Shown piece after piece: positions 23,920 through 32,191 of a stretch of 42,237 bases of DNA. Position 1 is the stretch's first letter. The number at the start of each line of letters is the position of its first letter. The position numbers and the translations under genes were made by a program. The notes beneath the pieces are model-generated. The model saw only the letters and a list, made by a program, of their open reading frames with translations, had not been told where the DNA came from and searched no databases. The DNA lies in contig JAIPEF010000007.1 in assembly GCA_021737265.1 (NCBI GenBank), positions 1-42,237 of the forward strand, written 5' to 3'. Origin of the DNA: Desulfocapsa sp. (GTDB lineage: Bacteria; Desulfobacterota; Desulfobulbia; Desulfobulbales; Desulfocapsaceae).

Positions 23920-26001
23920 ATGGGTGACAATGATCTCATGAAAGACATTTTTGCTGATGAAGACGTTGATAAAAAAAATCCTTTGTCAGGCAGAAATGAC
24001 GGATCATGGAAAATACTAGTGGTGGATGATGATGAGGATATCCGCAGCTTAACCAGATTGACCCTCGAAAACTTTTCTTTTGAAAACAAAACATTACAGC
24101 TCATAGAGGCGACATCTGCTGCGGAAGGGAAGAAGATCCTCCGGGAGCAGCCTGATATTGCCCTGGTCTTGCTTAACATGATGATGGAATCCACTACTGC
24201 CGGTTTACAATTGGCAAATTTCGTCCGGGAAACGCTGGGCAACCACTTTGTCCGTATTATTTTACGAACCGGCTATCCAGGAGAGTCTCCGGAGCGGGAA
24301 GTTCTTCTATCTTATGACATTGACGGCTACGTAACAAAGACAGAATTAACCGTTGATAAACTCTTTTCGCTCGTCGTATCCGCTCTGCGCGCCTACAAAA
24401 CTATCATGGAGGTGGAAGGATATCGCCGGGATCTGGAGCGAAAAGTTAAGGAACGAACCCATGAGTTAACGACCAGTGAAGAGAAATACAAGACCCTCTA
24501 TGACAATGTCCCTTTATCATATCAATCCCTTGATGGTGATGGCTGTTTTATTGAGGTAAATCCCTCATGGCTCAGGACTCTCGGGTTTGAACGGAAAGAA
24601 GTGATTGGGAAATGGTTTGGAGATTTTCTCCATCCGGACTGGAAACCCCATTTTGAAAAATATTTTTCGGTATTTAAAGAGCCTGGCTATATAAAAGACG
24701 TAGAACTCAAGATACGACACAAAGATGGGCACTACCTGGACGTATCCTTTGAAGGCTACATCGAGTATGGACCCGATGGAACAGTTAAACAGGCCTATTG
24801 TGTATTCCAGGTTATCACCAAGCGTAAACGGATTGAGAACGCGCTGCGTAAAAGTAGAAAACTGTGGCACCGAACCTTCAACTCTATTAGCGATTTTATC
24901 ACCCTTCAGGATACTGAACTGTGTATAATCAAAGCCAATCAGGCAGCCTGCACTACCCTGGATCTTCCCCATGATGCAATTGTTGGCCAGCACTGCTATG
25001 AGATCTTTTATAATTTACAAGAAGCCTGTTCGGATTGCCCAATGCTTGAAACCGGGAAACCCTATGAACCCTACGGGCGGGAGATATTTCATGAGAAACT
25101 GGGGAAAACATTTCTGCTCTCGGCCGCACCAGTATTCGATGATCAGGGTAAAATTGAATATATCGTCCACGTAGCCAAGGACATCACCTTCTGGAAACAG
25201 GCGGAAGAACGTCTCCTCCTCTCCGAAAAAATGAACAATATTGCCGGGCTTACCGCAGGTGTTGCCCATGAGATCAACACCCCTCTCTCCGGAATCCTCC
25301 AGTCAATCCAAATCATTCAAATGGAACTTGACCCGGATTCTCCCAAAAACCGGGAAGTGGCGGCAACGTGTGGGATTGATTTATCATCTGTCCAGGCCTA
25401 TTTCAAGAAACGAGAGCTCGATTTCTTTCTTGATGGCATCAGAAGCTCGGCCATGAATGCATCAATAATTATAAAAAGACTGCTTGCATTCAGTCGTCCT
25501 TCCATAGGAATCATCTCTTCACATAATCTCAACAAGCTCATTCAAGAAGCTTTAATATTGGCCAAGTCAGACTATGACCTGAGAAAAAAATATGACATCA
25601 TCAATATTAAAATCATTGAGGAGTATACTGAAGACCTTCCTCATGTCATTTGTATGGGAGTCGAGATCGAACAGGTCATTTTGGATCTTATCAAAAATGG
25701 AGTCCAGGCCATGGCTGAGACAGAGAACACGGAGCATTGCCTCAGCCTGCGAACCCTGCATACAGGTACGGCTGCACGTATTGAAGTGGAAGACAATGGG
25801 CCGGGGATGGATGATGAAACAAGAAAACAGATATTCGACCCCTTCTTTACCACAAAAGACGTAGGCGTCGGCACCGGGCTAGGGCTGTCAGCCGCCTACG
25901 CCATTATCAGCAAGAAGCATAATGGGAAAATATGGGTAGAAACAAAGCCTGGTAAGGGCGCCACATTTATCATAGAGTTGCCTTTCAATCAGGAAAGTTG
26001 A
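23920..26001 (+). CDS. REC-PAS-PAS histidine kinase with Asn in the receiver
   Basis: Cytoplasmic kinase without membrane segments. An N-terminal receiver-like domain (residues about 27-165) resembles DUF3369-associated receivers (ILRTGYPGESPEREVLLSYD). The phosphoacceptor position reads VLLNMMMES, with Asn at about residue 86 where Asp is expected. Two PAS domains follow, the second with a DCPM/CSDC cysteine cluster. The HisKA H-box is LTAGVAHEINTPLSGIL and the HATPase_c domain has intact motifs (LDLIKNGVQAM, EDNGPGMDDE, GTGLGLSAAY). The start MGDNDLM has GGGAG 6 bases ahead; the track start is 25 codons upstream. The output kinase appears functional, but the input receiver cannot be phosphorylated in the usual way. 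Confidence 0.87.
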   Translation: MGDNDLMKDIFADEDVDKKNPLSGRNDGSWKILVVDDDEDIRSLTRLTLENFSFENKTLQLIEATSAAEGKKILREQPDIALVLLNMMMESTTAGLQLANFVRETLGNHFVRIILRTGYPGESPEREVLLSYDIDGYVTKTELTVDKLFSLVVSALRAYKTIMEVEGYRRDLERKVKERTHELTTSEEKYKTLYDNVPLSYQSLDGDGCFIEVNPSWLRTLGFERKEVIGKWFGDFLHPDWKPHFEKYFSVFKEPGYIKDVELKIRHKDGHYLDVSFEGYIEYGPDGTVKQAYCVFQVITKRKRIENALRKSRKLWHRTFNSISDFITLQDTELCIIKANQAACTTLDLPHDAIVGQHCYEIFYNLQEACSDCPMLETGKPYEPYGREIFHEKLGKTFLLSAAPVFDDQGKIEYIVHVAKDITFWKQAEERLLLSEKMNNIAGLTAGVAHEINTPLSGILQSIQIIQMELDPDSPKNREVAATCGIDLSSVQAYFKKRELDFFLDGIRSSAMNASIIIKRLLAFSRPSIGIISSHNLNKLIQEALILAKSDYDLRKKYDIINIKIIEEYTEDLPHVICMGVEIEQVILDLIKNGVQAMAETENTEHCLSLRTLHTGTAARIEVEDNGPGMDDETRKQIFDPFFTTKDVGVGTGLGLSAAYAIISKKHNGKIWVETKPGKGATFIIELPFNQES

Positions 26002-26094
26002 GCTCCCTGCTTACGGCTCCAGCACTCCCAACATCCCTGTAACATGTTGCACACAAGGACTTTATTTCAGCTTATGACTGTGAATCCCTCTGCC

Positions 26095-26128
26095 GTCATT
26101 CCCGAGTTTCTTTATCGGGATTGTCCAG
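26095..26128 (+). repeat. short palindromic repeat, GTCATTCCCGA type
   Basis: GTCATTCCCGAgtttctttaTCGGGAttgtccag: inverted CCCGA/TCGGG arms with a 3' TCCAG tail. The second copy lies 94 bases on. Confidence 0.7.
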
Positions 26129-26188
26129 AGGTTGTCTGTGGAAATCCAGTTGTTTTTTTATATTCCTATCAGCGGGTTGCAAGCTCTC

Positions 26189-26223
26189 GTCATCCCCGAG
26201 TGTTGTTATCGGGGATCCAGGAA
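26189..26223 (+). repeat. short palindromic repeat, second copy
   Basis: GTCATCCCCGAgtgttgttaTCGGGGatccaggaa: inverted CCCCGA/TCGGGG arms. A related interrupted copy in reverse orientation lies near 31461-31517. Confidence 0.7.
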
Positions 26224-26295
26224 TTTGTTAATGGCTGAGTTTCATAACGTAATCAGAAAAAAAGAAGACCTGTCACTGTTACGCGAGAAAATATT

Positions 26296-27348
26296 ATGAT
26301 CGATAAAACAAAAACCACTATTTTAATCGTTGAAGATGACCCGATTATTCGCAAGAGTGAAGCTGTTTTCCTTGAGGGTAAGGGCTATACGGTAATCCTG
26401 GCTAAAAATGGCCGTGAAGGGTTGGAAAAATTCAAACAGGGCCAACCGGACCTCGTGCTGCTGGATCTGCGGATGCCTGAAGTGGACGGCCTGAAGGTTC
26501 TGGACACCATCACAAGTGGGTCTCCTGACATTCCGGTGATCATTGTCTCTGGAGTTGGAACCATGGATGATGCCATCAAGGCCCTTAAGCTCGGTGCCTG
26601 GGATTTTCTCACCAAACCCATCAGCAACATGGCCGTCCTTGAGCATGCAATTGAAAATGTTCTCGAAAGGCTGAAACTGATCCGTGAAAACAAGAGCTAC
26701 CAGCAGCATCTTGAAAAAGAAGTGGAGAAAAGGACTATAAAACTCCAGCTCAGTGAGCAGCAGTTAAGAATTGCACTGCAGGGGATCATTGATGTTGTAG
26801 CAACCACAGTTGAAGTTCGGGATCCCTATACTGCCGGCCATCAACAAAGAGTTGCGGATCTTTCCATTGCCATTGCCAGACAATTGAACCTGTCAGAGGA
26901 ACAGACAGAAGGTCTTCGCCTGGCTGCCCTCATTCATGACCTTGGTAAGGTGGCGATTCCCAGTGAAATTCTTACCAAGCCCGGTCAGCTGACGGATATT
27001 GAGTATCAGCTGATCAAAACCCACGCCCAGGTGGGTTACAACATCCTCAACAAAAACAAGGTTGACTTCCCCTGGCCCATCAAAACCATTATCTATCAAC
27101 ACCACGAGCATTTGGATGGTTCAGGATACCCACAGGGTATTGCCGGTGACGATATTCTTCTTGAGGCTCGTATACTGGCCGTAGCTGACGTAGTTGAGGC
27201 CATGGCATCCCCTCGCCCCTATCGAAGGGCCCTGGGCGTAGAAAGAGCCCTGAAAGAGATTCAAAAGTACCGGAGCATCCATTATGATCCTGCGGTAGTT
27301 GACGCATGTCTGCGGCTTTTCAAGGAAAATCGTTTTACTTTTGCATAG
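26296..27348 (+). CDS. Response regulator with HD-GYP domain
   Basis: Receiver domain (residues about 8-125; phosphoacceptor in LVLLDLRMPEVDG), a coiled linker (HLEKEVEKRTIKL), then an HD-GYP phosphodiesterase domain. The domain has the metal-binding ALIHDLGKVAIP and HHEHLDGSGYPQG motifs plus DVVEAMASPRPYR. It should degrade cyclic di-GMP under control of receiver phosphorylation. Length (350 aa) is standard. Its receiver and linker closely resemble those of the next protein, which suggests both descend from one duplicated module and may answer the same kinase. It is the only clear c-di-GMP enzyme in the window. Confidence 0.93.
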   Translation: MIDKTKTTILIVEDDPIIRKSEAVFLEGKGYTVILAKNGREGLEKFKQGQPDLVLLDLRMPEVDGLKVLDTITSGSPDIPVIIVSGVGTMDDAIKALKLGAWDFLTKPISNMAVLEHAIENVLERLKLIRENKSYQQHLEKEVEKRTIKLQLSEQQLRIALQGIIDVVATTVEVRDPYTAGHQQRVADLSIAIARQLNLSEEQTEGLRLAALIHDLGKVAIPSEILTKPGQLTDIEYQLIKTHAQVGYNILNKNKVDFPWPIKTIIYQHHEHLDGSGYPQGIAGDDILLEARILAVADVVEAMASPRPYRRALGVERALKEIQKYRSIHYDPAVVDACLRLFKENRFTFA

Positions 27349-27408
27349 CTCTTCAGTTAGGATGAGGTACTCATTGACAGGTTGGACTCTGAGAATGGGG
27401 CGTGGACC

Positions 27409-28980
27409 ATGAATACCGAAGCAGAACGAACAATCCTGGTGGTTGAAGATGATATCCTGATGCGCAAAAGTATTACTACTTTTCTGCAGGAAACGGGCTA
27501 CCATGTTCTCCAGGCCGAAGACGGACAGAAAGGGTTGGATACGTTTCGTCGTCAGGCGCCGGATCTTGTCCTGCTCGATCTACGCATGCCGAGAATGGAC
27601 GGCCTGGAAGTACTGGAGGCCATAACCAAAGAAACGACCGAAATACCAGTGATTATTGTTTCCGGTGCGGGCTCCATAAGTGATGCTATCAAGACCTTAA
27701 CCTTGGGGGCATGGGATTATGTCACCAAGCCGATCACTGACCTGGCCCTGCTTAAACATGCCGTTACCAAGTCATTTGAACGGGCCGAAATGATCCAGGA
27801 GAACAGACGATACCAGAACCATCTTGAAGAAGAGGTGAAAAAAAGAACTACCGAACTGCACCAGTCTCAGAAGCTGGAGGCAATCGGTACACTGGCTGGC
27901 GGTATCGCCCACGACTTCAACAATATCCTGTCCGCAATTCTTGGTTATACCGAGATGGCAAAAGGGGCTCTTCCCGCAGACAGTCAACCGGCCAAAGACC
28001 TGGGAAAAGTGATCACAGCAGGAAACCGGGCTGCAGAACTGGTGAAACAGCTCCTGACATTCAGCCGCCAGGGAGAACAGGAATTACAGCCGGTTCGAAT
28101 CCAATACGTCATCCAAGAGACGTTGAAACTGCTCCATGCTTCCATCCCGACAACGATTGAAATCCGAGAGGATATTGACTACAGCTGCGCTCCGATTCTG
28201 GCAGATTCCACCCGGATCCATCAGATCTTACTCAATCTCTGTACCAATGCCAAATCTGCCATGCTTGGGAAAGGCGGGATATTGAGTGTTTCTTTATCGG
28301 AGGTCGAATCCCCTGAGACCGAACTTGGAGTCAAAGACGGTACATACCTGATTCTCAGGGTTGGTGACACCGGCCATGGAATGGACAGAGACACCATGGC
28401 CAAAATATTTGATCCCTTCTTTACCACAAAGGCACGAGGTGAAGGTACCGGCCTGGGATTGGCAGTTGTCCATGGCATAGTAACAAAGCTTGGAGGACAG
28501 ATAACCGTTTCCAGTAAACCAGGCAAGGGAAGCATTTTTCAACTTTATTTTCCCGTAGTTGGCATAGAGGAATCTGTCAAAGAGAAGGACAGCACTCCTG
28601 TTGTTGGCGGAAAGGAACGTATCCTTGTGGTGGATGATGAAGCTGAGCTTGCAGAGATGATACAGCGAATGCTCACTGAACTCGGATACAATGTCACCTC
28701 TTTTGCGAACAGCGCCGAGGCCTTACAAGAGTTTACACGGGATACCGAGGCCTATGACCTGGTTATCAGCGACATGACCATGCCGGTACTCACCGGTACG
28801 GAACTGGCCCGAAAAATACTCTCTGCGAAACCCGGTATACCGATAATTCTCTGTACCGGCTTCAGCGAGATAATGGATGAAAAAAAAGCCAAAGCAATGG
28901 GTATCCGGGAATATATTATGAAACCTGTTATCAAAAGCGAGCTGGCTAAAAGAGTGCGAAAGGTGCTGGATAATGGCTAA
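27409..28980 (+). CDS. Hybrid histidine kinase REC-HisKA-HATPase-REC
   Basis: Soluble protein: N-terminal receiver (LVLLDLRMPRMDG), linker HLEEEVKKRTTELHQSQ, HisKA (GGIAHDFNNILSAIL), HATPase_c with intact motifs (LNLCTNAKSAM, GDTGHGMD, GEGTGLGLAV), and a C-terminal receiver (LVISDMTMPVLTG). Having no sensor domain, it must take its input through the N-terminal receiver, i.e. from another kinase in the cluster. The ATG at 27409 was used instead of the TTG given in the track; neither has a strong Shine-Dalgarno. Its last codons overlap the NtrC-type gene by 8 bases, so the pair is a likely cognate kinase/activator set. Confidence 0.9.
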   Translation: MNTEAERTILVVEDDILMRKSITTFLQETGYHVLQAEDGQKGLDTFRRQAPDLVLLDLRMPRMDGLEVLEAITKETTEIPVIIVSGAGSISDAIKTLTLGAWDYVTKPITDLALLKHAVTKSFERAEMIQENRRYQNHLEEEVKKRTTELHQSQKLEAIGTLAGGIAHDFNNILSAILGYTEMAKGALPADSQPAKDLGKVITAGNRAAELVKQLLTFSRQGEQELQPVRIQYVIQETLKLLHASIPTTIEIREDIDYSCAPILADSTRIHQILLNLCTNAKSAMLGKGGILSVSLSEVESPETELGVKDGTYLILRVGDTGHGMDRDTMAKIFDPFFTTKARGEGTGLGLAVVHGIVTKLGGQITVSSKPGKGSIFQLYFPVVGIEESVKEKDSTPVVGGKERILVVDDEAELAEMIQRMLTELGYNVTSFANSAEALQEFTRDTEAYDLVISDMTMPVLTGTELARKILSAKPGIPIILCTGFSEIMDEKKAKAMGIREYIMKPVIKSELAKRVRKVLDNG

Positions 28981-30382
28981 AATCCTGGTGATTGATGATG
29001 ATGCCATGCTCTCCACCATGCTCGTCGACCAGTTGGATCGTATTGGACATGCCGCCACAGGTGTTTCGACACTGACCGACGGGGTGAATATGGTCGGAAA
29101 GGATGATTTTGACGTTGTCTTCCTCGACGTACAGTTGCCAGACGGCAACGGTCTGGAATTCCTGCCAGAATTTAAAGCTGCTCCTTCGTCACCGGAAGTG
29201 ATTATCATGACAGGAAAAGGTGACCCCGATGGAGCAGAAAAAGCCATCACCAGTGGTGCCTGGGCGTACATTGAGAAACCACACGTTGTCAGAGATCTCC
29301 TTCTCCATCTTACCAGGGCCCTTCAGTACCGGGAGGAGACCAAGCGAATCAAGAAGATACCGGTCGCACTGAAAAGGGGAGATATCATAGGCAGCAGTAA
29401 CGAGATTGCTGCCTGCCTGGACATGGTTGCCAAATCTGCTGCCAGTGAGGTCAGTGTCCTGATAACAGGTGAAACAGGGACTGGCAAAGAGCTCTTTGCC
29501 TGGGCAATCCATGAAAACAGCAACCGTGTGCAGAGTAACTTTGTTATCGTTGATTGCGCTGCCTTACCGGAAACCCTCATTGAATCCACGCTGTTCGGAT
29601 ATAGCAAGGGGGCTTTCACCGGTGCCGACAACTACAGGGATGGGTTGATCAAGCATGCTGACGGAGGGACGCTCTTTCTTGATGAGGTTGGAGAGCTGCC
29701 CTTAAATACTCAGAAAACTTTTTTGCGGGTATTGCAGGAACACCGCTACCGTCCCGTTGGCTCTTCCCGGGAAAAACACAGCGATTTCAGATTGGTTGCG
29801 GCAAGCAACCGTAATCTTGAAGAGTGCGTGCAGGCGGGAACCTTTCGCAGTGATCTGCTTTTTCGCCTGCAGGCATTTTCCATTACCCTACCACCTCTTA
29901 AGACGAGGATTAGCGATATTCGGGAACTGACCACTTTTTATATTGAAAAGCTTTGCAAACGCTACGGCCGGGAAACAAAGGGTATTGCCCCTGATTTTAT
30001 AGAGGCCCTTTCTGCCTACGATTGGCCTGGCAATATCAGAGAGCTGTTCCAGGTTCTCGAACTGGTGCTCGCCAACGCTATTCAGAGTCCGACTCTCTTT
30101 TCCTATCACCTTCCGAAGCAATTTCGTATTTTACAGGCCCAGGCAGGAATTCAAGGCGCTCAACCAAGCCCTTCCAGTTCAGAAGGCCCCCCTCTATTCG
30201 ACAGATTCCCCTCTTGGCGGCAGAACAAAGAATGCCGGGAAAAAGAATATGTGCAGCAATTAATGCTTCATTCAAAGGGAAGTATCAAAGAGGCCTGCAG
30301 AATATGCAAACTCTCCAGGACCCGTCTCTACCAACTCCTTCATAAGTACGATTTGTACTCCACCACAGCCAACGGCAAATAA
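28973..30382 (+). CDS. NtrC-family sigma54-dependent response regulator
   Basis: Receiver (residues 1-120; VVFLDVQLPDGNG), AAA+ sigma54-interaction domain (about 140-370), and a C-terminal Fis-type helix-turn-helix (EACRICKLSRTRLYQLLHKY). The AAA domain has Walker A GETGTGKE, the sigma54-contact loop YSKGAFTGAD, Walker B GGTLFLDEVGE and the arginine-finger region RSDLLFRL. It activates sigma54-RNA polymerase when phosphorylated. It overlaps the upstream hybrid kinase, its probable partner. No clear sigma54 promoter (GG-N10-GC) was found nearby, so target genes are unknown. Confidence 0.93.
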   Translation: MAKILVIDDDAMLSTMLVDQLDRIGHAATGVSTLTDGVNMVGKDDFDVVFLDVQLPDGNGLEFLPEFKAAPSSPEVIIMTGKGDPDGAEKAITSGAWAYIEKPHVVRDLLLHLTRALQYREETKRIKKIPVALKRGDIIGSSNEIAACLDMVAKSAASEVSVLITGETGTGKELFAWAIHENSNRVQSNFVIVDCAALPETLIESTLFGYSKGAFTGADNYRDGLIKHADGGTLFLDEVGELPLNTQKTFLRVLQEHRYRPVGSSREKHSDFRLVAASNRNLEECVQAGTFRSDLLFRLQAFSITLPPLKTRISDIRELTTFYIEKLCKRYGRETKGIAPDFIEALSAYDWPGNIRELFQVLELVLANAIQSPTLFSYHLPKQFRILQAQAGIQGAQPSPSSSEGPPLFDRFPSWRQNKECREKEYVQQLMLHSKGSIKEACRICKLSRTRLYQLLHKYDLYSTTANGK

Positions 30383-30902
30383 TCCGCACCTGTTCCGGGC
30401 AAGTTCAGCAATCTATCAGGAGGCTGTCCAAATGGAGTTATCGGCCATCCAGGAAATCACCACCAGTTTCTGAATAATTCACGCAGGAACGGTTGAACCT
30501 CTTAGGGTCCTCCTGGAAGTGGAGGGTTTATTGATGAACAATACGTTTACATCGTACACAATAGTTGACAATTTCCTCCTTCCCTGATTGCCACCCCCAA
30601 CACCTTCCTCACCTAACATTTTGTTTTCAATCTGTTTATACGTTTTGAGTACCAGCCCGCAGATTATGGCATGCATCATGCAAAAGAAACAGTAAAGCTT
30701 GAAGCATTTACCTCTCAAAATAGTATTGAGACAGTGACAAGGTTGCCAAACTCAATAATTGACATCGTCATTAACCACATAAAGGAGGCACCACAAACGT
30801 GTAAGTATGATCGTGAGCAACTTCCCAGTCTAGAATTAATTAGAGTTTAGATTGTGAAGTCAGAGTTTACGCGAAAAAAGTTGGTGAAAAAGGAGCAAGA
30901 TC
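30383..30902. other. 520-bp intergenic region
   Basis: No gene supported. A minus-strand 79-codon ORF (30479-30718) has no ribosome site or family signature. A short plus-strand stretch ending EAVQMELSAIQEITTSF has no start. A weak hairpin (CCTCC/GGAGG, 30509-30525) could serve as a terminator. The 3' third is AT-rich and probably holds the promoter of the lone receiver gene. Confidence 0.5.
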
Positions 30903-31388
30903 ATGGAAAATAACAATAAAACCAAAATATTAATCGCCGAAGATGACAAAATATTACGTAAAACTGTTGCATGGTTTATTGCACAAAATGACTATATACC
31001 TTTGGAAGCTGAAGATGGACACGAGGCATTGAAGATTTTCAGGCAGGTGCGGCCGGCATTGATTTTGACAGACCTTCAAATGCCCGTCATGAGTGGTTTT
31101 GCTCTGCTTCAGGCGGTGTCTATAGAGTCACCAAGAACACCAGTGATTATTTTTTCAGGCGCCGGAGAAAAGCATGATGTGATTAGTGCCCTTCGCTACG
31201 GTGCCGTTGATTATATTTCAAAGCCGGTTGAAGATGCTGACTTTTTGATGGATAGAATTGAAAAAGCCCTGCTAAAGGCACAGTGTAGAGACAAATCTGA
31301 ATCAGAGTCTGATATTGGAGTCTGGAGTTTCAGCCACGCAGCCATTGAAACAATTCAATTTAAAAAAGACCACACTAGTACACTGTAA
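30903..31388 (+). CDS. Single-domain response regulator
   Basis: A receiver domain of about 125 residues (acidic pocket IAEDDKILRK, phosphoacceptor in LILTDLQMPVMSG, Ser/Thr in VIIFSGAGE, Lys in ISKPVED) with a short, Ser/Glu-rich, non-conserved tail of 35 residues. There is no output domain, so it acts as a phosphorelay shuttle or by protein contact. The sequence is closest to the receivers of the HD-GYP and hybrid kinase proteins just upstream. It has a good Shine-Dalgarno (AAGGAG, 7 bases) and its own transcription unit is likely because of the 520-bp gap. Confidence 0.9.
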   Translation: MENNNKTKILIAEDDKILRKTVAWFIAQNDYIPLEAEDGHEALKIFRQVRPALILTDLQMPVMSGFALLQAVSIESPRTPVIIFSGAGEKHDVISALRYGAVDYISKPVEDADFLMDRIEKALLKAQCRDKSESESDIGVWSFSHAAIETIQFKKDHTSTL

Positions 31389-31410
31389 GGCTTATATCTT
31401 CTCATCGAAG

Positions 31411-31517
31411 TCATCCTCGAGGGAGTTAAGCGGGGATCCAGAGCTGAGCTAAATTCCTGGATACCCGATAACGCTTGTCCCAGTATGTTTTAAGCAGGGA
31501 GCACTCGGGTATGATGG
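31411..31517. repeat. interrupted palindromic repeats of the GTCATCCCCGA family
   Basis: tcatcctcgagg...cggggatccagag reads forward. attcctggatacccgataacg...cactcgggtatga reads as the reverse complement of the 26189 repeat with a spacer of about 36 bp inside. The two form an inverted pair between the lone receiver and the tRNA. Confidence 0.5.
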
Positions 31518-31606
31518 ACAAACCCAAAACGGCACATTAAAAGTAAAGACAGGACTGTTCTTTTTCTGGCGCCAGGACCATACCTTCCCACCTATTCGCG
31601 AATGAC

Positions 31607-31642
31607 AAAAAAAAGGAGCCGGCCATCTCTGGTTCACTCCTT
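31607..31642 (-). terminator. terminator of tRNA-Arg
   Basis: Minus-strand AAGGAG ... CTCCTT, with an inner CC-agagat-GG pairing, followed by a run of eight T's, 9 bases past the tRNA's CCA end. Confidence 0.7.
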
Positions 31643-31650
31643 GAATTTAC

Positions 31651-31727
31651 TGGTACGCCAAGCAGGGTTCGAACCTGCGACCTACGGCTTAGAAGGCCGT
31701 TGCTCTATCCAGCTGAGCTATTGGCGC
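31651..31727 (-). tRNA. tRNA-Arg (anticodon TCT)
   Basis: A 77-nt cloverleaf on the minus strand: acceptor GCGCCAA pairing with TTGGCGT (one G-U), D arm GCTC-AGCTGGATA-GAGC, anticodon stem ACGGC/GCCGT with loop CTTCTAA, T arm with GGTTCGAACC, and encoded CCA. It reads AGA codons. It stands alone and shows no sign of an integrated element using it as an attachment site. Confidence 0.96.
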
Positions 31728-31739
31728 ATATTCCCCTCT

Positions 31740-31768
31740 GCTATACGATATCGTACATAAAAAATCAA
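31740..31768 (-). promoter_or_regulatory. likely promoter of tRNA-Arg
   Basis: Minus-strand TTGATT, 17-bp spacer, TATAGC, ending 12 bases before the mature tRNA. The spacer contains a perfect 12-bp palindrome TACGATATCGTA that runs into the -10 box. Confidence 0.55.
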
Positions 31769-32080
31769 CCTCATTCTTGAAAGAGATATTTCCTTCCTTT
31801 TAATTCTTCCGGGTACCCTGTACAGTACAATGTATAGTGTCTCCTCACACTTGCAATACCTGAAACAGTTCGTCAATCATGGGCTTTTTTTTTATTGAAA
31901 AGATCATTTTATTCACTTGACGAGGCCATTTTAATAGGCAATCCTAGTTTATGCTTTTTATGTGATTTCAGGGTGTAACAAATATCTGTGACAGATATCA
32001 TGTCATCCCCTCGGAACAAAACATGAAACCAAAAGAGCCTTAACCTTATCATTTCCAACCTTTTCTGATAGAATTCTTCT
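31769..32080. other. AT-rich intergenic region
   Basis: No gene seen. It contains a 17-bp operator-like palindrome ATATCTGTgACAGATAT (31982-31998), about 190 bases before the MORN lipoprotein gene, and several A/T runs. Confidence 0.5.
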
Positions 32081-32130
32081 TGATGGCGTCGTATTTATCC
32101 ATCAGAAATCGAAGTTTTTACGAGTTTATC
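32081..32130 (+). repeat. MITE-like repeat, short copy
   Basis: TGATGGCGTCGTATTTATCC joined to atcagaaatcgaagtttttacgagtttatc, i.e. both ends without the centre. It lies 61 bases before the MORN gene start. Confidence 0.75.
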
Positions 32131-32191
32131 CTTTTTGAGATAGCGTATGGTGTTTGCATAGCAACAGGGAATACCGGACAAAAGGAATATT

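Larger units (their letters stand above)
26002..26295. other. intergenic region with two palindromic repeats
   Basis: No gene seen. Most of the spacer is taken by two copies of a short dispersed repeat, listed separately. The rest is low-information sequence leading to the next start. Confidence 0.6.

Noticed and set aside
30405-30470. Short plus-strand stretch ending EAVQMELSAIQEITTSF as a chemoreceptor-tail remnant
   Set aside because: Only about 25 codons with no start; the likeness is too weak to separate from chance.
30479-30718. 79-codon minus-strand ORF in the spacer after the NtrC-type gene
   Set aside because: No ribosome site, no recognisable domain, odd composition, and no coupling to neighbours.
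31651-31727. tRNA-Arg as attachment site of an integrated element
   Set aside because: No integrase gene and no direct repeat of the tRNA 3' end were seen nearby.
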